From: Pacificispira sp002696645
GTDB lineage: Bacteria; Pseudomonadota; Alphaproteobacteria; UBA8366; Aestuariispiraceae
Direction of reading: 5' to 3'
DNA: 64,000 bases
NCBI RefSeq assembly: GCF_048892425.1
Contig: NZ_JBLZHU010000002.1
Location: 434,001-498,000, forward strand
The translations under genes and the position numbers were made by a program. The notes under the pieces were generated by a model. That model ran no database searches. It worked only from the letters and a program-made list of their open reading frames with translations, and had not been told where the DNA came from. Positions 8,463 to 16,286 of the stretch are shown here, in pieces. The number at the start of each line of letters is the position of its first letter. Position 1 is the first letter of the stretch.

Positions 8463-8876
8463 ATGTTGTCACCGAAGCGCACGAAGTACCGCAAGCAGCA
8501 TAAAGGCCGCATCCATGGCAATGCCAAGGGTGGAACCGCGCTGAACTTCGGTTCGATCGGCCTGAAAGCCATGGAGCCGGGCCGTGTTACCGCACGTCAG
8601 ATCGAAGCCGCCCGTCGTGCTCTGGTCCGCCACATTCGGCGTCAGGGTAAGGTGTGGATTCGTATTTTCCCGGATGTGCCGGTCACGCAAAAGCCTGCCG
8701 AAGTCCGGATGGGTAAAGGTAAAGGGTCCGTTGAATTTTGGGCCTGCCGCGTCAAGCCTGGTCGCGTGATGTTTGAAATGGACGGCGTGGCGCCTGAATT
8801 GGCCACAGTGGCATTTGAACTTGCGGCCGCCAAGATGCCGATTAAGTGCAAAATTGTCACCCGCATTGGTGGGTAA
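8463..8876 (+). CDS. rplP: 50S ribosomal protein L16
   Basis: A 137-residue L16 starting MLSPKRTKYRKQHKGR, with RQIEAARRALVRHIRRQGK and MGKGKGSVEFWACRVKPGR. L16 binds near the A-site tRNA elbow and is a late assembly protein of the 50S subunit. The length is typical. The start codon follows a weak ribosome-binding site (GGGTTCAAGACG), unlike the strong sites around it. Confidence 0.97.
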   Translation: MLSPKRTKYRKQHKGRIHGNAKGGTALNFGSIGLKAMEPGRVTARQIEAARRALVRHIRRQGKVWIRIFPDVPVTQKPAEVRMGKGKGSVEFWACRVKPGRVMFEMDGVAPELATVAFELAAAKMPIKCKIVTRIGG

Positions 8877-8888
8877 GGAAGCAAAGTC

Positions 8889-9101
8889 ATGACCAAGATC
8901 ACGGATCTGCGTCCCAAGACGGACGACGAATTGAAAGCGCAACTGACCGAGTTGCAAAAAGAACAATTCAACCTGCGTTTCCAGGCGGCCGGTGGCCAGT
9001 TGGAAAATACCGCGCGGGTTCAGGTGGTGCGCCGCGATATCGCGCGTATCAAGACATTGATGAATGATCGCCAGCGCGCCGCGCAGGCAACCACGGCTTA
9101 A
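8889..9101 (+). CDS. rpmC: 50S ribosomal protein L29
   Basis: A 70-residue, largely alpha-helical L29 with LRPKTDDELKAQLTELQKEQFNLRF split over its first helices, and the RRDIARIKTLM motif. L29 lies beside L23 at the tunnel exit. It is preceded by AAGGAAG and separated from rplP by 12 bases. Confidence 0.95.
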   Translation: MTKITDLRPKTDDELKAQLTELQKEQFNLRFQAAGGQLENTARVQVVRRDIARIKTLMNDRQRAAQATTA

Positions 9102-9132
9102 CGGTCGCGGATTTAGACGGAGGTTCGGATTC

Positions 9133-9372
9133 ATGCCGAAACGCATTCTTACGGGGACAGTGGTCTCCAACGCGACTGACAAGACCATCGTGGTCAAGGT
9201 CGAACGCCGGGTTAAGCATCCGGTATTTGGAAAATTCGTGCGCTTGTCGAAGAAATTCATGGCGCATGACGAAAACAACACGGCGCAAGTGGGCGATCAC
9301 GTCCGCATCCGCGAATGTCGGCCGATTTCCAAGCGTAAGTCTTGGGAATTGCTGGTCGGCGCGGACGCTTAA
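9133..9372 (+). CDS. rpsQ: 30S ribosomal protein S17
   Basis: A 79-residue OB-fold protein beginning MPKRILTGTVVSNATDKTIV, with the signature GDHVRIRECRPISKRKSW. S17 binds 16S rRNA early in 30S assembly. The ATG at 9133 is chosen over in-frame upstream codons because it follows GGAGG with good spacing and reproduces the family N-terminus. Confidence 0.96.
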   Translation: MPKRILTGTVVSNATDKTIVVKVERRVKHPVFGKFVRLSKKFMAHDENNTAQVGDHVRIRECRPISKRKSWELLVGADA

Positions 9373-9400
9373 CGTCGATACCTGATCGGGAGTAGGTGCA

Positions 9401-9769
9401 ATGATTCAAATGCAAACCACACTCGATGTAGCGGACAATTCCGGTGCCCGGAAAGTCCAGTGCATCAAGGTGCTCGGCGGTTCAAAACGCCGCTTCGCAT
9501 CGGTTGGCGATATTATCGTCGTATCGGTGAAGGAAGCCATTCCACGCGGCCGCGTGAAAAAGGGTGCGGTTCATCGCGCCGTTATCGTGCGGACCCGTAA
9601 GGAAATCGCCCGTCCGGATGGATCGACCATTAAGTTCGATACCAATGCGGCGGTTCTGATCAACAAAACGAAAGAGCCGATCGGCACGCGTATTTTTGGC
9701 CCGGTCGTGCGCGAACTGCGCGCCAAACAGTTCATGAAAATCGTTTCCCTGGCGCCGGAGGTGATCTGA
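9401..9769 (+). CDS. rplN: 50S ribosomal protein L14
   Basis: A 122-residue L14 beginning MIQMQTTLDVADNSGARKV, with GDIIVVSVKEAIPRGRVKKG and the C-terminal RELRAKQFMKIVSLAPEVI. L14 forms part of the subunit interface and is the binding site of the silencing factor RsfS. The length is exactly that usual for the family. It follows rpsQ by 28 bases and is separated from rplX by one base. Confidence 0.98.
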   Translation: MIQMQTTLDVADNSGARKVQCIKVLGGSKRRFASVGDIIVVSVKEAIPRGRVKKGAVHRAVIVRTRKEIARPDGSTIKFDTNAAVLINKTKEPIGTRIFGPVVRELRAKQFMKIVSLAPEVI

Positions 9770-9770
9770 T

Positions 9771-10088
9771 ATGGCTGCGAAGATCAAAAAAGGCGACACT
9801 GTTGTGGTCCTGTCGGGCCGCGATAAGGGCAAAGAAGGTGAAGTTCTGACGGTTCTGCCGAAAGAAAACCGGGCCACTGTGCAGGGTGTGAATATGGTCA
9901 AGCGCCATACCCGCCCCAGCCAGACGACCCAGGGCGGTATCGTTGAAAAGGAAGCCATGATCGACTTGTCTAACCTGGCGATCAAGGATCCGAAAACAGG
10001 GGAACCGACTCGCGTTGGTTTCAAAACTCTCGAGGACGGTCGCAAGGTACGTTTTGCCAAGCGATCCGGCGAAAATATCGACGCCTAA
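9771..10088 (+). CDS. rplX: 50S ribosomal protein L24
   Basis: A 105-residue L24 with a KOW motif near the N-terminus (IKKGDTVVVLSGRDKGKEG) and the VQGVNMVKRHTRPSQT block. L24 is one of the two initiator proteins of 50S assembly. A GGAGGTGA ribosome-binding site lies within the end of rplN. Confidence 0.97.
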   Translation: MAAKIKKGDTVVVLSGRDKGKEGEVLTVLPKENRATVQGVNMVKRHTRPSQTTQGGIVEKEAMIDLSNLAIKDPKTGEPTRVGFKTLEDGRKVRFAKRSGENIDA

Positions 10089-10123
10089 GGGCGACGGTTT
10101 TAGGAAGGTAAGGGATACGAGCG

Positions 10124-10684
10124 ATGGCTGAAGATCGTTACGTCCCGCGGCTGAAGCAGCTTTACGACGAGAAGGTTAAAGCTGACCTGTTGCAGGAATT
10201 TGGGTACAAAAATGCCCTACAGGTGCCGCGGCTGGACAAGATTGTCGTCAATATGGGTGTCGGCGAAGCGTCGGCAGACCGTAAGAAGCTGACGAACGCA
10301 ATTGCGGAAATGGCGCAGATCACCGGGCAAAAGCCGGTATCGACCAAAGCCAAGAAATCCGTCGCGGGCTTTAAAATCCGTGATGGCATGGCAATTGGCT
10401 GCAAGGTTACGCTGCGCGCGGACCGCATGTGGGAATTTCTGGACCGTCTGATCAACATCGCGCTGCCGCGCGTTCGCGATTTCCGCGGTATCAGTGCCAA
10501 AAGCTTCGATGGATACGGCAACTATGCCATGGGCCTGCGCGAGCAGATTGTTTTCCCTGAGATCGAATACGATCAGGTAGAAGACGTTCGCGGCATGGAT
10601 ATCATCATCTGCACGACGGCAGGAACGAATGAGGAGGCTTTGAGCCTGCTCACCAAGTTCAATATGCCGTTCGAAAAAGCGTAA
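10124..10684 (+). CDS. rplE: 50S ribosomal protein L5
   Basis: A 186-residue L5 with VPRLDKIVVNMGVGEA, ITGQKPVSTKAKKSVAGFKIR and the C-terminal TNEEALSLLTKFNMPF. L5 binds 5S rRNA and contacts P-site tRNA. The length is normal. It begins 35 bases after rplX and is followed after 19 bases by rpsN. Confidence 0.97.
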   Translation: MAEDRYVPRLKQLYDEKVKADLLQEFGYKNALQVPRLDKIVVNMGVGEASADRKKLTNAIAEMAQITGQKPVSTKAKKSVAGFKIRDGMAIGCKVTLRADRMWEFLDRLINIALPRVRDFRGISAKSFDGYGNYAMGLREQIVFPEIEYDQVEDVRGMDIIICTTAGTNEEALSLLTKFNMPFEKA

Positions 10685-10703
10685 GGCGGAGGAGAGAAAT
10701 CCA

Positions 10704-11009
10704 ATGGCTAAGAAAAGCTCCATTGAAAAGAACAATCGCCGCCGTAAGCTGTCCAAGCGTTATTCGAAAAAACGTGAGGCGCTTAAGGCACTGATCCACA
10801 ATCGCGACCTTGCTCCGGAAGAGCGGTTCGCGGCGGTGATCAAGCTGGATAGCCTGCCGAAGAATGCGAGCCCGATCCGTGTGCGCAATCGTTGCGAAAT
10901 CACGGGGCGTCCGCGCGCCTTCTACCGCAAGTTCCGTATTTCCCGTATCGCGCTGCGCGACATGGCCTCTCTTGGCCTTGTCCCCGGTGTGGTCAAGTCA
11001 AGCTGGTAA
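10704..11009 (+). CDS. rpsN: 30S ribosomal protein S14 (long, zinc-free form)
   Basis: A 101-residue S14 with MAKKSSIEKNNRRRKLSKR, SPIRVRNRCEITGRPRAFY and RIALRDMASLGLVPGVVKSSW. The long form with a single cysteine lacks the CXXC...CXXC zinc ribbon of the short form, so this S14 is predicted not to need zinc. S14 sits in the 30S head near S3 and S10. Confidence 0.97.
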   Translation: MAKKSSIEKNNRRRKLSKRYSKKREALKALIHNRDLAPEERFAAVIKLDSLPKNASPIRVRNRCEITGRPRAFYRKFRISRIALRDMASLGLVPGVVKSSW

Positions 11010-11022
11010 GGAGGATCAAGTC

Positions 11023-11421
11023 ATGTCTATGAGTGATCCGCTTGGCGATATGCTCACCCGCATTCGTAACGGTCAACACGCCCGCAAGGCCGTGGTTCCG
11101 GTTCCTGCATCCAACATGCGCATGCGTGTTCTGGACGTATTGAAGCGCGAAGGGTTCATCCGTGGTTATTCTGAGTCGGAAGTCCGCCAGGGTATCCGGG
11201 AGCTGTCGATCGAATTGAAATACTCAGATGGCGAACCCGCCATTCGGGAAGTGTCGCGCGTGTCCAAGCCGGGCCGTCGCGTCTATTCAAAAATTAAGGA
11301 TTTGCCCCGTTTCTACAACGGCCTTGGCATTCAGATCCTCTCTACCCCCCGGGGTGTGATGTCTGACGCCGAAGCCCGCGAAGCGAATGTCGGTGGCGAG
11401 ATCCTTTGCCGCGTTTATTGA
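11023..11421 (+). CDS. rpsH: 30S ribosomal protein S8
   Basis: A 132-residue S8 beginning MSMSDPLGDMLTRIRNGQ, ending with PRGVMSDAEAREANVGGEILCRVY. S8 binds the central domain of 16S rRNA; in E. coli it also represses the spc operon by binding the rplE region of the mRNA. The start at 11023 follows AAGGAGG with good spacing; an in-frame ATG at 11029 is a close alternative. Confidence 0.97.
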   Translation: MSMSDPLGDMLTRIRNGQHARKAVVPVPASNMRMRVLDVLKREGFIRGYSESEVRQGIRELSIELKYSDGEPAIREVSRVSKPGRRVYSKIKDLPRFYNGLGIQILSTPRGVMSDAEAREANVGGEILCRVY

Positions 11422-11437
11422 TCGGGAGGAGAGAACG

Positions 11438-11977
11438 ATGTCACGCATTGGTATCAATCCAGTAACGATCCCCAGCGGCGTAGATGTAACGCTGGCCAAC
11501 GGCGTCATTACTGCCAAGGGCAAGAATGGCGAACAGCTGGTTAAGGTTCTGGAAAATGTCGAAGTCACGATTGACGACGGCAAGGTCACAGTGACCCCGT
11601 TGCTGAAAACCAAACGCGCCCGTCAGGCCTGGGGTACAACCCGCGCCTTGATCGCAAACGCGGTTGAAGGGGCAAGCACCGGTTTCACAAAGCGTCTTGA
11701 AGTGAACGGCGTTGGATATCGCGCGGCGGTTCAGGGGTCTACCCTGAAGCTGTCGCTTGGTTTCAGCCACGACGTGAATTTCCCAATCCCCAGCGATCTG
11801 AAGATCGTTGTGGAAGGCGACAAGAGCAACGTGATCTCGATTTCCGGCGCCTCTAAACAGCGCGTCGGTCAGATTGCCAGCGAAATTCGCGCCTATCGGC
11901 CGCCAGAGCCTTACAAAGGCAAAGGCGTTAAGTATTCGGACGAGACCATCCTTCGTAAAGAAGGTAAGAAGAAGTAA
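11438..11977 (+). CDS. rplF: 50S ribosomal protein L6
   Basis: A 179-residue L6 starting MSRIGINPVTIPSGV. It has the two related alpha/beta halves of the family and the C-terminal signature RPPEPYKGKGVKYSDE. L6 lies near the factor-binding site of the 50S subunit. The start at 11438 follows GGGAGGAGAG; the frame also extends upstream into rpsH, but that extension is not conserved sequence. Confidence 0.97.
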   Translation: MSRIGINPVTIPSGVDVTLANGVITAKGKNGEQLVKVLENVEVTIDDGKVTVTPLLKTKRARQAWGTTRALIANAVEGASTGFTKRLEVNGVGYRAAVQGSTLKLSLGFSHDVNFPIPSDLKIVVEGDKSNVISISGASKQRVGQIASEIRAYRPPEPYKGKGVKYSDETILRKEGKKK

Positions 11978-11989
11978 GGAACGGGTAAA

Positions 11990-12352
11990 ATGCTCAAGAC
12001 GAAAGAATTATTCGAGCGTCGTAAAGAGCGGACCCGCTTCAAGGTCCGCAAACTTGCGAATGGGCGTCCGCGGTTGTCGGTGTTCCGCTCTTCCAAACAG
12101 ATCTATGCACAGATCATTGACGATCAGGCAGGGCGTACCCTGGCTGCAGCGTCTTCGATCGACAAGGATCTGAAAGGGAAGCTGAAGACCGGTGCAACGG
12201 TAGAGGCTGCTTCAGAAGTCGGCAAATTGCTGGCGGCACGGGCAAAAGACGCTGGTGTAGAAGTCGTGGTCTTTGATCGCGGCGGGTATAAATTCCATGG
12301 TCGGGTGAAGGCGCTGGCGGATGCCGCGCGTGAATCCGGTCTGACGTTTTAA
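11990..12352 (+). CDS. rplR: 50S ribosomal protein L18
   Basis: A 120-residue L18 with RLSVFRSSKQIYAQIIDD and the C-terminal VVFDRGGYKFHGRVKALADAAR split around it. L18 carries 5S rRNA into the central protuberance together with L5. Spacing to rplF is 12 bases and to rpsE 18 bases. Confidence 0.97.
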   Translation: MLKTKELFERRKERTRFKVRKLANGRPRLSVFRSSKQIYAQIIDDQAGRTLAAASSIDKDLKGKLKTGATVEAASEVGKLLAARAKDAGVEVVVFDRGGYKFHGRVKALADAARESGLTF

Positions 12353-12370
12353 GAGTCGGGAGCCGCTGAT

Positions 12371-12988
12371 ATGGCACGAGGACCGAGAGAAGATGGTGGT
12401 GGTAAAGGTCGCGGACGCGATCGGGACCGCGACAATAGCAACCGGGACAGCAACGAACCGGATCTGACCGAAAAGCTGGTCGCGATCAATCGCGTCGCCA
12501 AGGTCGTGAAGGGTGGGCGTCGCTTTGGCTTCGCCGCGTTGGTAATTGTCGGGGACGGCCGGGGTCGTGTTGGCTTCGGATCAGGCAAGGCGCGTGAAGT
12601 GCCCGAAGCGATCCGCAAGGCGACCGAACAGGCCCGCAAGACAATGATCCGCGTGCCGTTGCGGGAAGGTCGCACATTGCACCATGACATCAAGGGGCAT
12701 TTCGGTGCCGGTCGTGTGATGATGCGCGCAGCCCCTCCGGGAACGGGAATTATCGCAGGGGGTCCAACCCGTGCGGTGTTTGAAGCCCTGGGCGTTCAGG
12801 ACATTGTTGCCAAATCTATTGGCACGTCCAACCCCTATAACATGATCAAGGCTGCTTTTGACGGGCTGAAAAACAGCCAGTCACCGCGTATGGTGGCGTC
12901 CCGTCGGGGCTTGAAGGTCGCTGATCTGGTCGGTCGTCGTGATGACGGCGTGGACAACAGCGCCCAGGAGGCGATGAGCAATGGCTGA
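12371..12988 (+). CDS. rpsE: 30S ribosomal protein S5
   Basis: A 205-residue S5. After an Arg/Asp-rich N-terminal extension of about 30 residues come LVAINRVAKVVKGGRRFGF (double-stranded RNA-binding-like domain) and GRVMMRAAPPGTGIIAGG. S5 supports translational accuracy and mRNA unwinding at the entry channel. The 3' end overlaps rpmD by eight bases, so translation of the two is probably coupled. Confidence 0.97.
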   Translation: MARGPREDGGGKGRGRDRDRDNSNRDSNEPDLTEKLVAINRVAKVVKGGRRFGFAALVIVGDGRGRVGFGSGKAREVPEAIRKATEQARKTMIRVPLREGRTLHHDIKGHFGAGRVMMRAAPPGTGIIAGGPTRAVFEALGVQDIVAKSIGTSNPYNMIKAAFDGLKNSQSPRMVASRRGLKVADLVGRRDDGVDNSAQEAMSNG

Positions 12989-13175
12989 TAAGAAAACCCT
13001 GACCGTGCGTCAGATCGGTAGCCCGATCCGTCGCCCCAAAGAACAGCGTGACACGCTGATCGGGCTGGGCCTGAACAAGATGGGCCGCACGCGGGTGTTG
13101 GAAGATACCCCGTCGGTGCGCGGAATGATCCGCAAGGTCCATCACATGGTGGAAATCGTCGAAGAGACCAAGTAA
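12981..13175 (+). CDS. rpmD: 50S ribosomal protein L30
   Basis: A 64-residue L30 with TVRQIGSPIRRPKEQRDTL and the ferredoxin-like fold end VHHMVEIVEE. L30 is a small 50S protein that is missing from some bacterial lineages but present here. Its start lies inside the last codons of rpsE, with the ribosome-binding site CCAGGAGGCG in the rpsE coding sequence. Confidence 0.96.
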   Translation: MADKKTLTVRQIGSPIRRPKEQRDTLIGLGLNKMGRTRVLEDTPSVRGMIRKVHHMVEIVEETK

Positions 13176-13230
13176 CGCCGGGGACTGTCCCCAGCAACCG
13201 TCTTTTCGCAAGCGTTTGAGGATGCGTATC

Positions 13231-13770
13231 ATGAAACTCAACGAACTCGTCGACAACGAAGGGTCCCGCAAGGACCGCATGCGTGTTGGCCGTGGTGCCG
13301 GGTCCGGTAAGGGCAAAACCGGTGGTCGCGGTGTAAAGGGGCAGAAATCCCGCACGGGCGTGTCGATCAATGGTTTCGAAGGCGGGCAAATGCCGCTGTA
13401 TCGGCGTGTGCCGAAACGCGGCTTTAACAATGTCAGCCGCAAGAACTTTGTCACCGTCAATATCGGTCGCGTCCAGAAATGGGTCGACGACGGCAAGCTG
13501 GACATCAGCAAGACCGTGGATGCGGCTGCGCTGGTCGCGTCCGGTCTGTTGACCCAGGCCCGGGATGGCGTGCGCCTGTTGGGCAATGGGGAATTGACGG
13601 CTAAGATCAATTTTGACATTGCGGGTGCTTCTAAAACGGCAGTCGATGCGGTGGAAAAAGCCGGTGGCTCTGTCACTGTGCCGACCCCGGTTGCAAAGAA
13701 GGAAGGCAAGCGCGTCGCGCGTCGCAAAGAAGCGGCAACAAAACGCGAAGCGCGGCTCGCCGCAAAGTAA
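13231..13770 (+). CDS. rplO: 50S ribosomal protein L15
   Basis: A 179-residue L15 beginning MKLNELVDNEGSRKDR. It has the glycine-rich VGRGAGSGKGKTGGRGVKGQ and GFEGGQMPLYRRVPKRGF blocks. L15 is a late 50S assembly protein. The ATG at 13231 is chosen because GAGGA at 13218-13222 is spaced eight bases from it; earlier in-frame starts are closer to that site. A long spacer with two palindromes separates it from secY. The final 35 residues are a Lys/Arg/Ala tail. Confidence 0.97.
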   Translation: MKLNELVDNEGSRKDRMRVGRGAGSGKGKTGGRGVKGQKSRTGVSINGFEGGQMPLYRRVPKRGFNNVSRKNFVTVNIGRVQKWVDDGKLDISKTVDAAALVASGLLTQARDGVRLLGNGELTAKINFDIAGASKTAVDAVEKAGGSVTVPTPVAKKEGKRVARRKEAATKREARLAAK

Positions 13771-13861
13771 GACTTCTGCTGGCCCGCAAGGGTCGGACGG
13801 TAACGCGCGGGTCGGGGCGATGAGACGAGATAAAGTCCTTTCGCCCCGCTCGCGCATTTCC

Positions 13862-13899
13862 TATATACGATGCTCGTATATACGGTATGTGTGCACACA
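13862..13899 (+). promoter_or_regulatory. Tandem perfect palindromes in the rplO-secY spacer
   Basis: TATATACGA (13862-13870) and TCGTATATA (13874-13882) form a perfect 9-bp inverted repeat around TGC. Five bases later comes the perfect 12-bp palindrome TGTGTGCACACA (13888-13899). The stretch is mostly alternating purine and pyrimidine. There is no T-run, so it does not look like an intrinsic terminator. It sits in a 211-base spacer upstream of secY, where an extra promoter, an operator or an RNA element might be expected. Function is not known. Confidence 0.5.
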
Positions 13900-13981
13900 C
13901 AGGGCGTCCCTGCAGGCTTCAGCCTCCTGAAGAAGTGGGATCCGCGCCCCGGTGGTCAGAGGATGAGGACGGGACAGACCC

Positions 13982-15334
13982 ATGGCATCAGCCGCGGAAC
14001 AACTGGCAGCGAACTTCAATTTCAGCTCGATCGCGAAAGCGACAGAGCTTAAGCAGCGACTGTGGTTTACCCTTGGCGCATTGATTGTGTACCGGATCGG
14101 AACCTATATTCCTCTGCCGGGCATTGATCCGACCATCCTGAATGACATTTTCGAACAACAGCGCGGCGGCGTGCTGGATATGGTCAACGCCTTTGCGGGC
14201 GGGGCCATCGGGCGCATGGCAATTTTTGCGCTTGGCATCATGCCATACATTTCCGCCTCTATTATCATGCAGTTGCTGACCACCGTGTTTCCAACGCTGG
14301 AGCAATTGAAGAAAGAGGGCGAAACCGGCCGCAAGAAAATCAATCAGTATACCCGTTACCTGACCGTCGTTCTGGCTGTGGTTCAGGGTTATGGGATCGC
14401 TGTTGGTCTGGAAGGTCTGCAAACCTCAACCGGGGCCAGTGCTGTTGTGGATCCGGGCATGTTCTTCCGGGCCTCTGCGGTTATCACGCTGGTTGGCGGG
14501 ACGGTTTTCATGATGTGGCTGGGCGAACAGATCACCCAGCGGGGCGTCGGTAACGGTATTTCGCTGATTATTTTCTCCGGGATTGTGGCTGGTTTCCCTG
14601 CTGCCCTGGCTGCGACCTTTGAACTGGGCCGCAGCGGCCAGCTGTCCACTCCCCTGTTGCTGGGTGTTTTGATCCTGGCGGTGGCTGTGATTGTGTTCAT
14701 TGTTTTTGTCGAGCGGGCTCAGCGCCGAATTCTGGTTCAGTATCCCAAGCGCCAGGTTGGCAATAAGATGTTTGGCGGCGACAGCTCACACCTGCCGTTG
14801 AAGCTTAACACGGCAGGCGTGATCCCCCCGATTTTCGCAAGCTCGATCCTGTTGATGCCGTTGACGGTCGCTAATTTCTCTGGCCCGTCCAGCACTGATG
14901 GTGGGATTCTGTCCTTCCTGACGGCCAATCTGGGCCATGGTCAGCCCCTGTATCTGGCCTTGTATGTCTCGATGATCGTGTTCTTTGCGTTTTTCTATAC
15001 CGCAGTTGTGTTCAATCCAACCGACACCGCTGACAATCTGAAGCGCAATGGTGGTTTTGTTCCAGGGATTCGCCCCGGCAAGAATACGGCTGATTATCTG
15101 GATTATGTCCTGACACGCCTGACGGTGATTGGTGCGGCCTATCTGGCAATCGTTTGTATCCTGCCGGAAATTCTGATCGCCAACCTGTCTGTTCCTTTTT
15201 ATCTTGGCGGAACGACGTTGTTGATTGTTGTCACGGTGACGATGGATACGGTAACGCAAATTCAAAGCCATTTGATTGCGCATCAGTATGAAGGGCTGAT
15301 CAAGAAGTCCAAGCTGCGGGGGAAAAAACGATGA
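13982..15334 (+). CDS. secY: Protein translocase subunit SecY
   Basis: A 450-residue polytopic membrane protein, the channel of the Sec translocon with SecE and SecG. About ten hydrophobic segments are visible. Conserved SecY features include RIGTYIPLPGID, GIMPYISASIIMQLL, RYLTVVLAVVQGYGIA, GEQITQRGVGNGISLIIF and PTDTADNLKRNGGFVPGIRPG. It follows the spc ribosomal genes as usual. Its 3' end overlaps adk by four bases (ATGA). The long spacer upstream may allow its own regulation. Confidence 0.98.
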   Translation: MASAAEQLAANFNFSSIAKATELKQRLWFTLGALIVYRIGTYIPLPGIDPTILNDIFEQQRGGVLDMVNAFAGGAIGRMAIFALGIMPYISASIIMQLLTTVFPTLEQLKKEGETGRKKINQYTRYLTVVLAVVQGYGIAVGLEGLQTSTGASAVVDPGMFFRASAVITLVGGTVFMMWLGEQITQRGVGNGISLIIFSGIVAGFPAALAATFELGRSGQLSTPLLLGVLILAVAVIVFIVFVERAQRRILVQYPKRQVGNKMFGGDSSHLPLKLNTAGVIPPIFASSILLMPLTVANFSGPSSTDGGILSFLTANLGHGQPLYLALYVSMIVFFAFFYTAVVFNPTDTADNLKRNGGFVPGIRPGKNTADYLDYVLTRLTVIGAAYLAIVCILPEILIANLSVPFYLGGTTLLIVVTVTMDTVTQIQSHLIAHQYEGLIKKSKLRGKKR

Positions 15335-15975
15335 ACATCATTCTGCTGGGTCCGCCCGGCGCGGGGAAGGGAACCCAGGCGAAGCGTCTGGAAGAATCTC
15401 GCGGCATGGTGCAATTGTCTACCGGCGATATGCTGCGCGCCGAAGTACAAAGCGAAAGCGCCCTGGGCAAGGAAGCAAAGGCTGTGATGGATGCGGGCAA
15501 ACTGGTGTCCGATGCCCTGGTGATTGGCATTATTGGCAACCGCATTGACCAGCCGGACTGCAATAATGGTTTTATCCTGGACGGTTTCCCGCGCACGGTT
15601 GCGCAGGCCGAAGCCCTGGACGGGATGCTGGAAGAAAAAGGTATGACCTTGGATGCGGTCATCGAAATGAAGGTTGATGACGCGGCACTGACAGAGCGGA
15701 TCACCGGGCGTTATACCTGTGGGACCTGTGGTCAGGGATATCACGACACATTTCATAAGCCGGCAAAGCCAGGCATATGTGACAAATGCGGCGGGACAGA
15801 GTTTAAGCGTCGCGCCGATGACAATGCGGAAACCGTGACATCACGGTTGGAAGCCTATCACGCACAGACGGCGCCAATCCTGCCGTATTATGCGGATAAG
15901 GGCATGCTGAAATCTGTAGATGGCATGGCCGATATGGACGAAGTAACCCGTCAAATCGAGAAGGTGCTCGGTTAA
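15331..15975 (+). CDS. adk: Adenylate kinase, zinc-type LID
   Basis: A 214-residue enzyme converting ATP + AMP to 2 ADP. It shows the P-loop GPPGAGKGTQ (about residues 7-16), the AMP-site motif LDGFPRT and the LID region. The LID contains two cysteine pairs, CGTC and CDKC, about 19 residues apart, the arrangement of a structural zinc site; enterobacterial Adk has polar residues there instead. The start overlaps the secY stop. Its place at the end of the secY transcript is conserved in many bacteria. Confidence 0.97.
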   Translation: MNIILLGPPGAGKGTQAKRLEESRGMVQLSTGDMLRAEVQSESALGKEAKAVMDAGKLVSDALVIGIIGNRIDQPDCNNGFILDGFPRTVAQAEALDGMLEEKGMTLDAVIEMKVDDAALTERITGRYTCGTCGQGYHDTFHKPAKPGICDKCGGTEFKRRADDNAETVTSRLEAYHAQTAPILPYYADKGMLKSVDGMADMDEVTRQIEKVLG

Positions 15976-16043
15976 GATCGAGACCCTTGTCATGATGGTG
16001 TAAGAAAAACTGAAACTCTGGATGTTTTCAGGGTGGTGGTGCG

Positions 16044-16071
16044 TTGACAAGCGGGCGGTTTTCCCTATACT
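16044..16071 (+). promoter_or_regulatory. Strong sigma70-type promoter of the alpha operon
   Basis: A perfect -35 box TTGACA (16044-16049) is separated by 16 bases from a near-perfect -10 box TATACT (16066-16071), followed by a GC-rich discriminator CCGCGCG. GC-rich discriminators are typical of stringently controlled ribosomal promoters. It lies 70-95 bases after adk and drives rpsM-rpsK-rpoA-rplQ. The predicted transcription start is near 16078. Confidence 0.85.
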
Positions 16072-16286
16072 CCGCGCGCTTTACTGGGTGGTTGTCCAGA
16101 AGCGCTTGAAATATAAGCGACTTCGCGAGTCACGCCATGCAGTTGAATCGAATTTGGGACCGATAGGGTCCAGGCAGATCAAGAGACGGACTTAAAAAAG
16201 TTCAAAAAATTGATCTGATCGTAATCTGAGTTGATCGATGGAGACGTCGCAGACGTCTCCTAAACACGTTTGAAGGAGTACGCGAC
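16072..16286 (+). promoter_or_regulatory. Long leader of the rpsM operon with a perfect hairpin
   Basis: About 210 bases lie between the predicted transcription start and the rpsM GTG. They hold no open frame of note. GGAGACGTC (16240-16248) pairs perfectly with GACGTCTCC (16252-16260) around GCA, ending 26 bases before the start codon. In enterobacteria the alpha-operon leader binds S4 to repress translation; a comparable autogenous control is a reasonable guess but no homology to that pseudoknot was seen. This accounts for the gene-free interval after adk. Confidence 0.55.
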
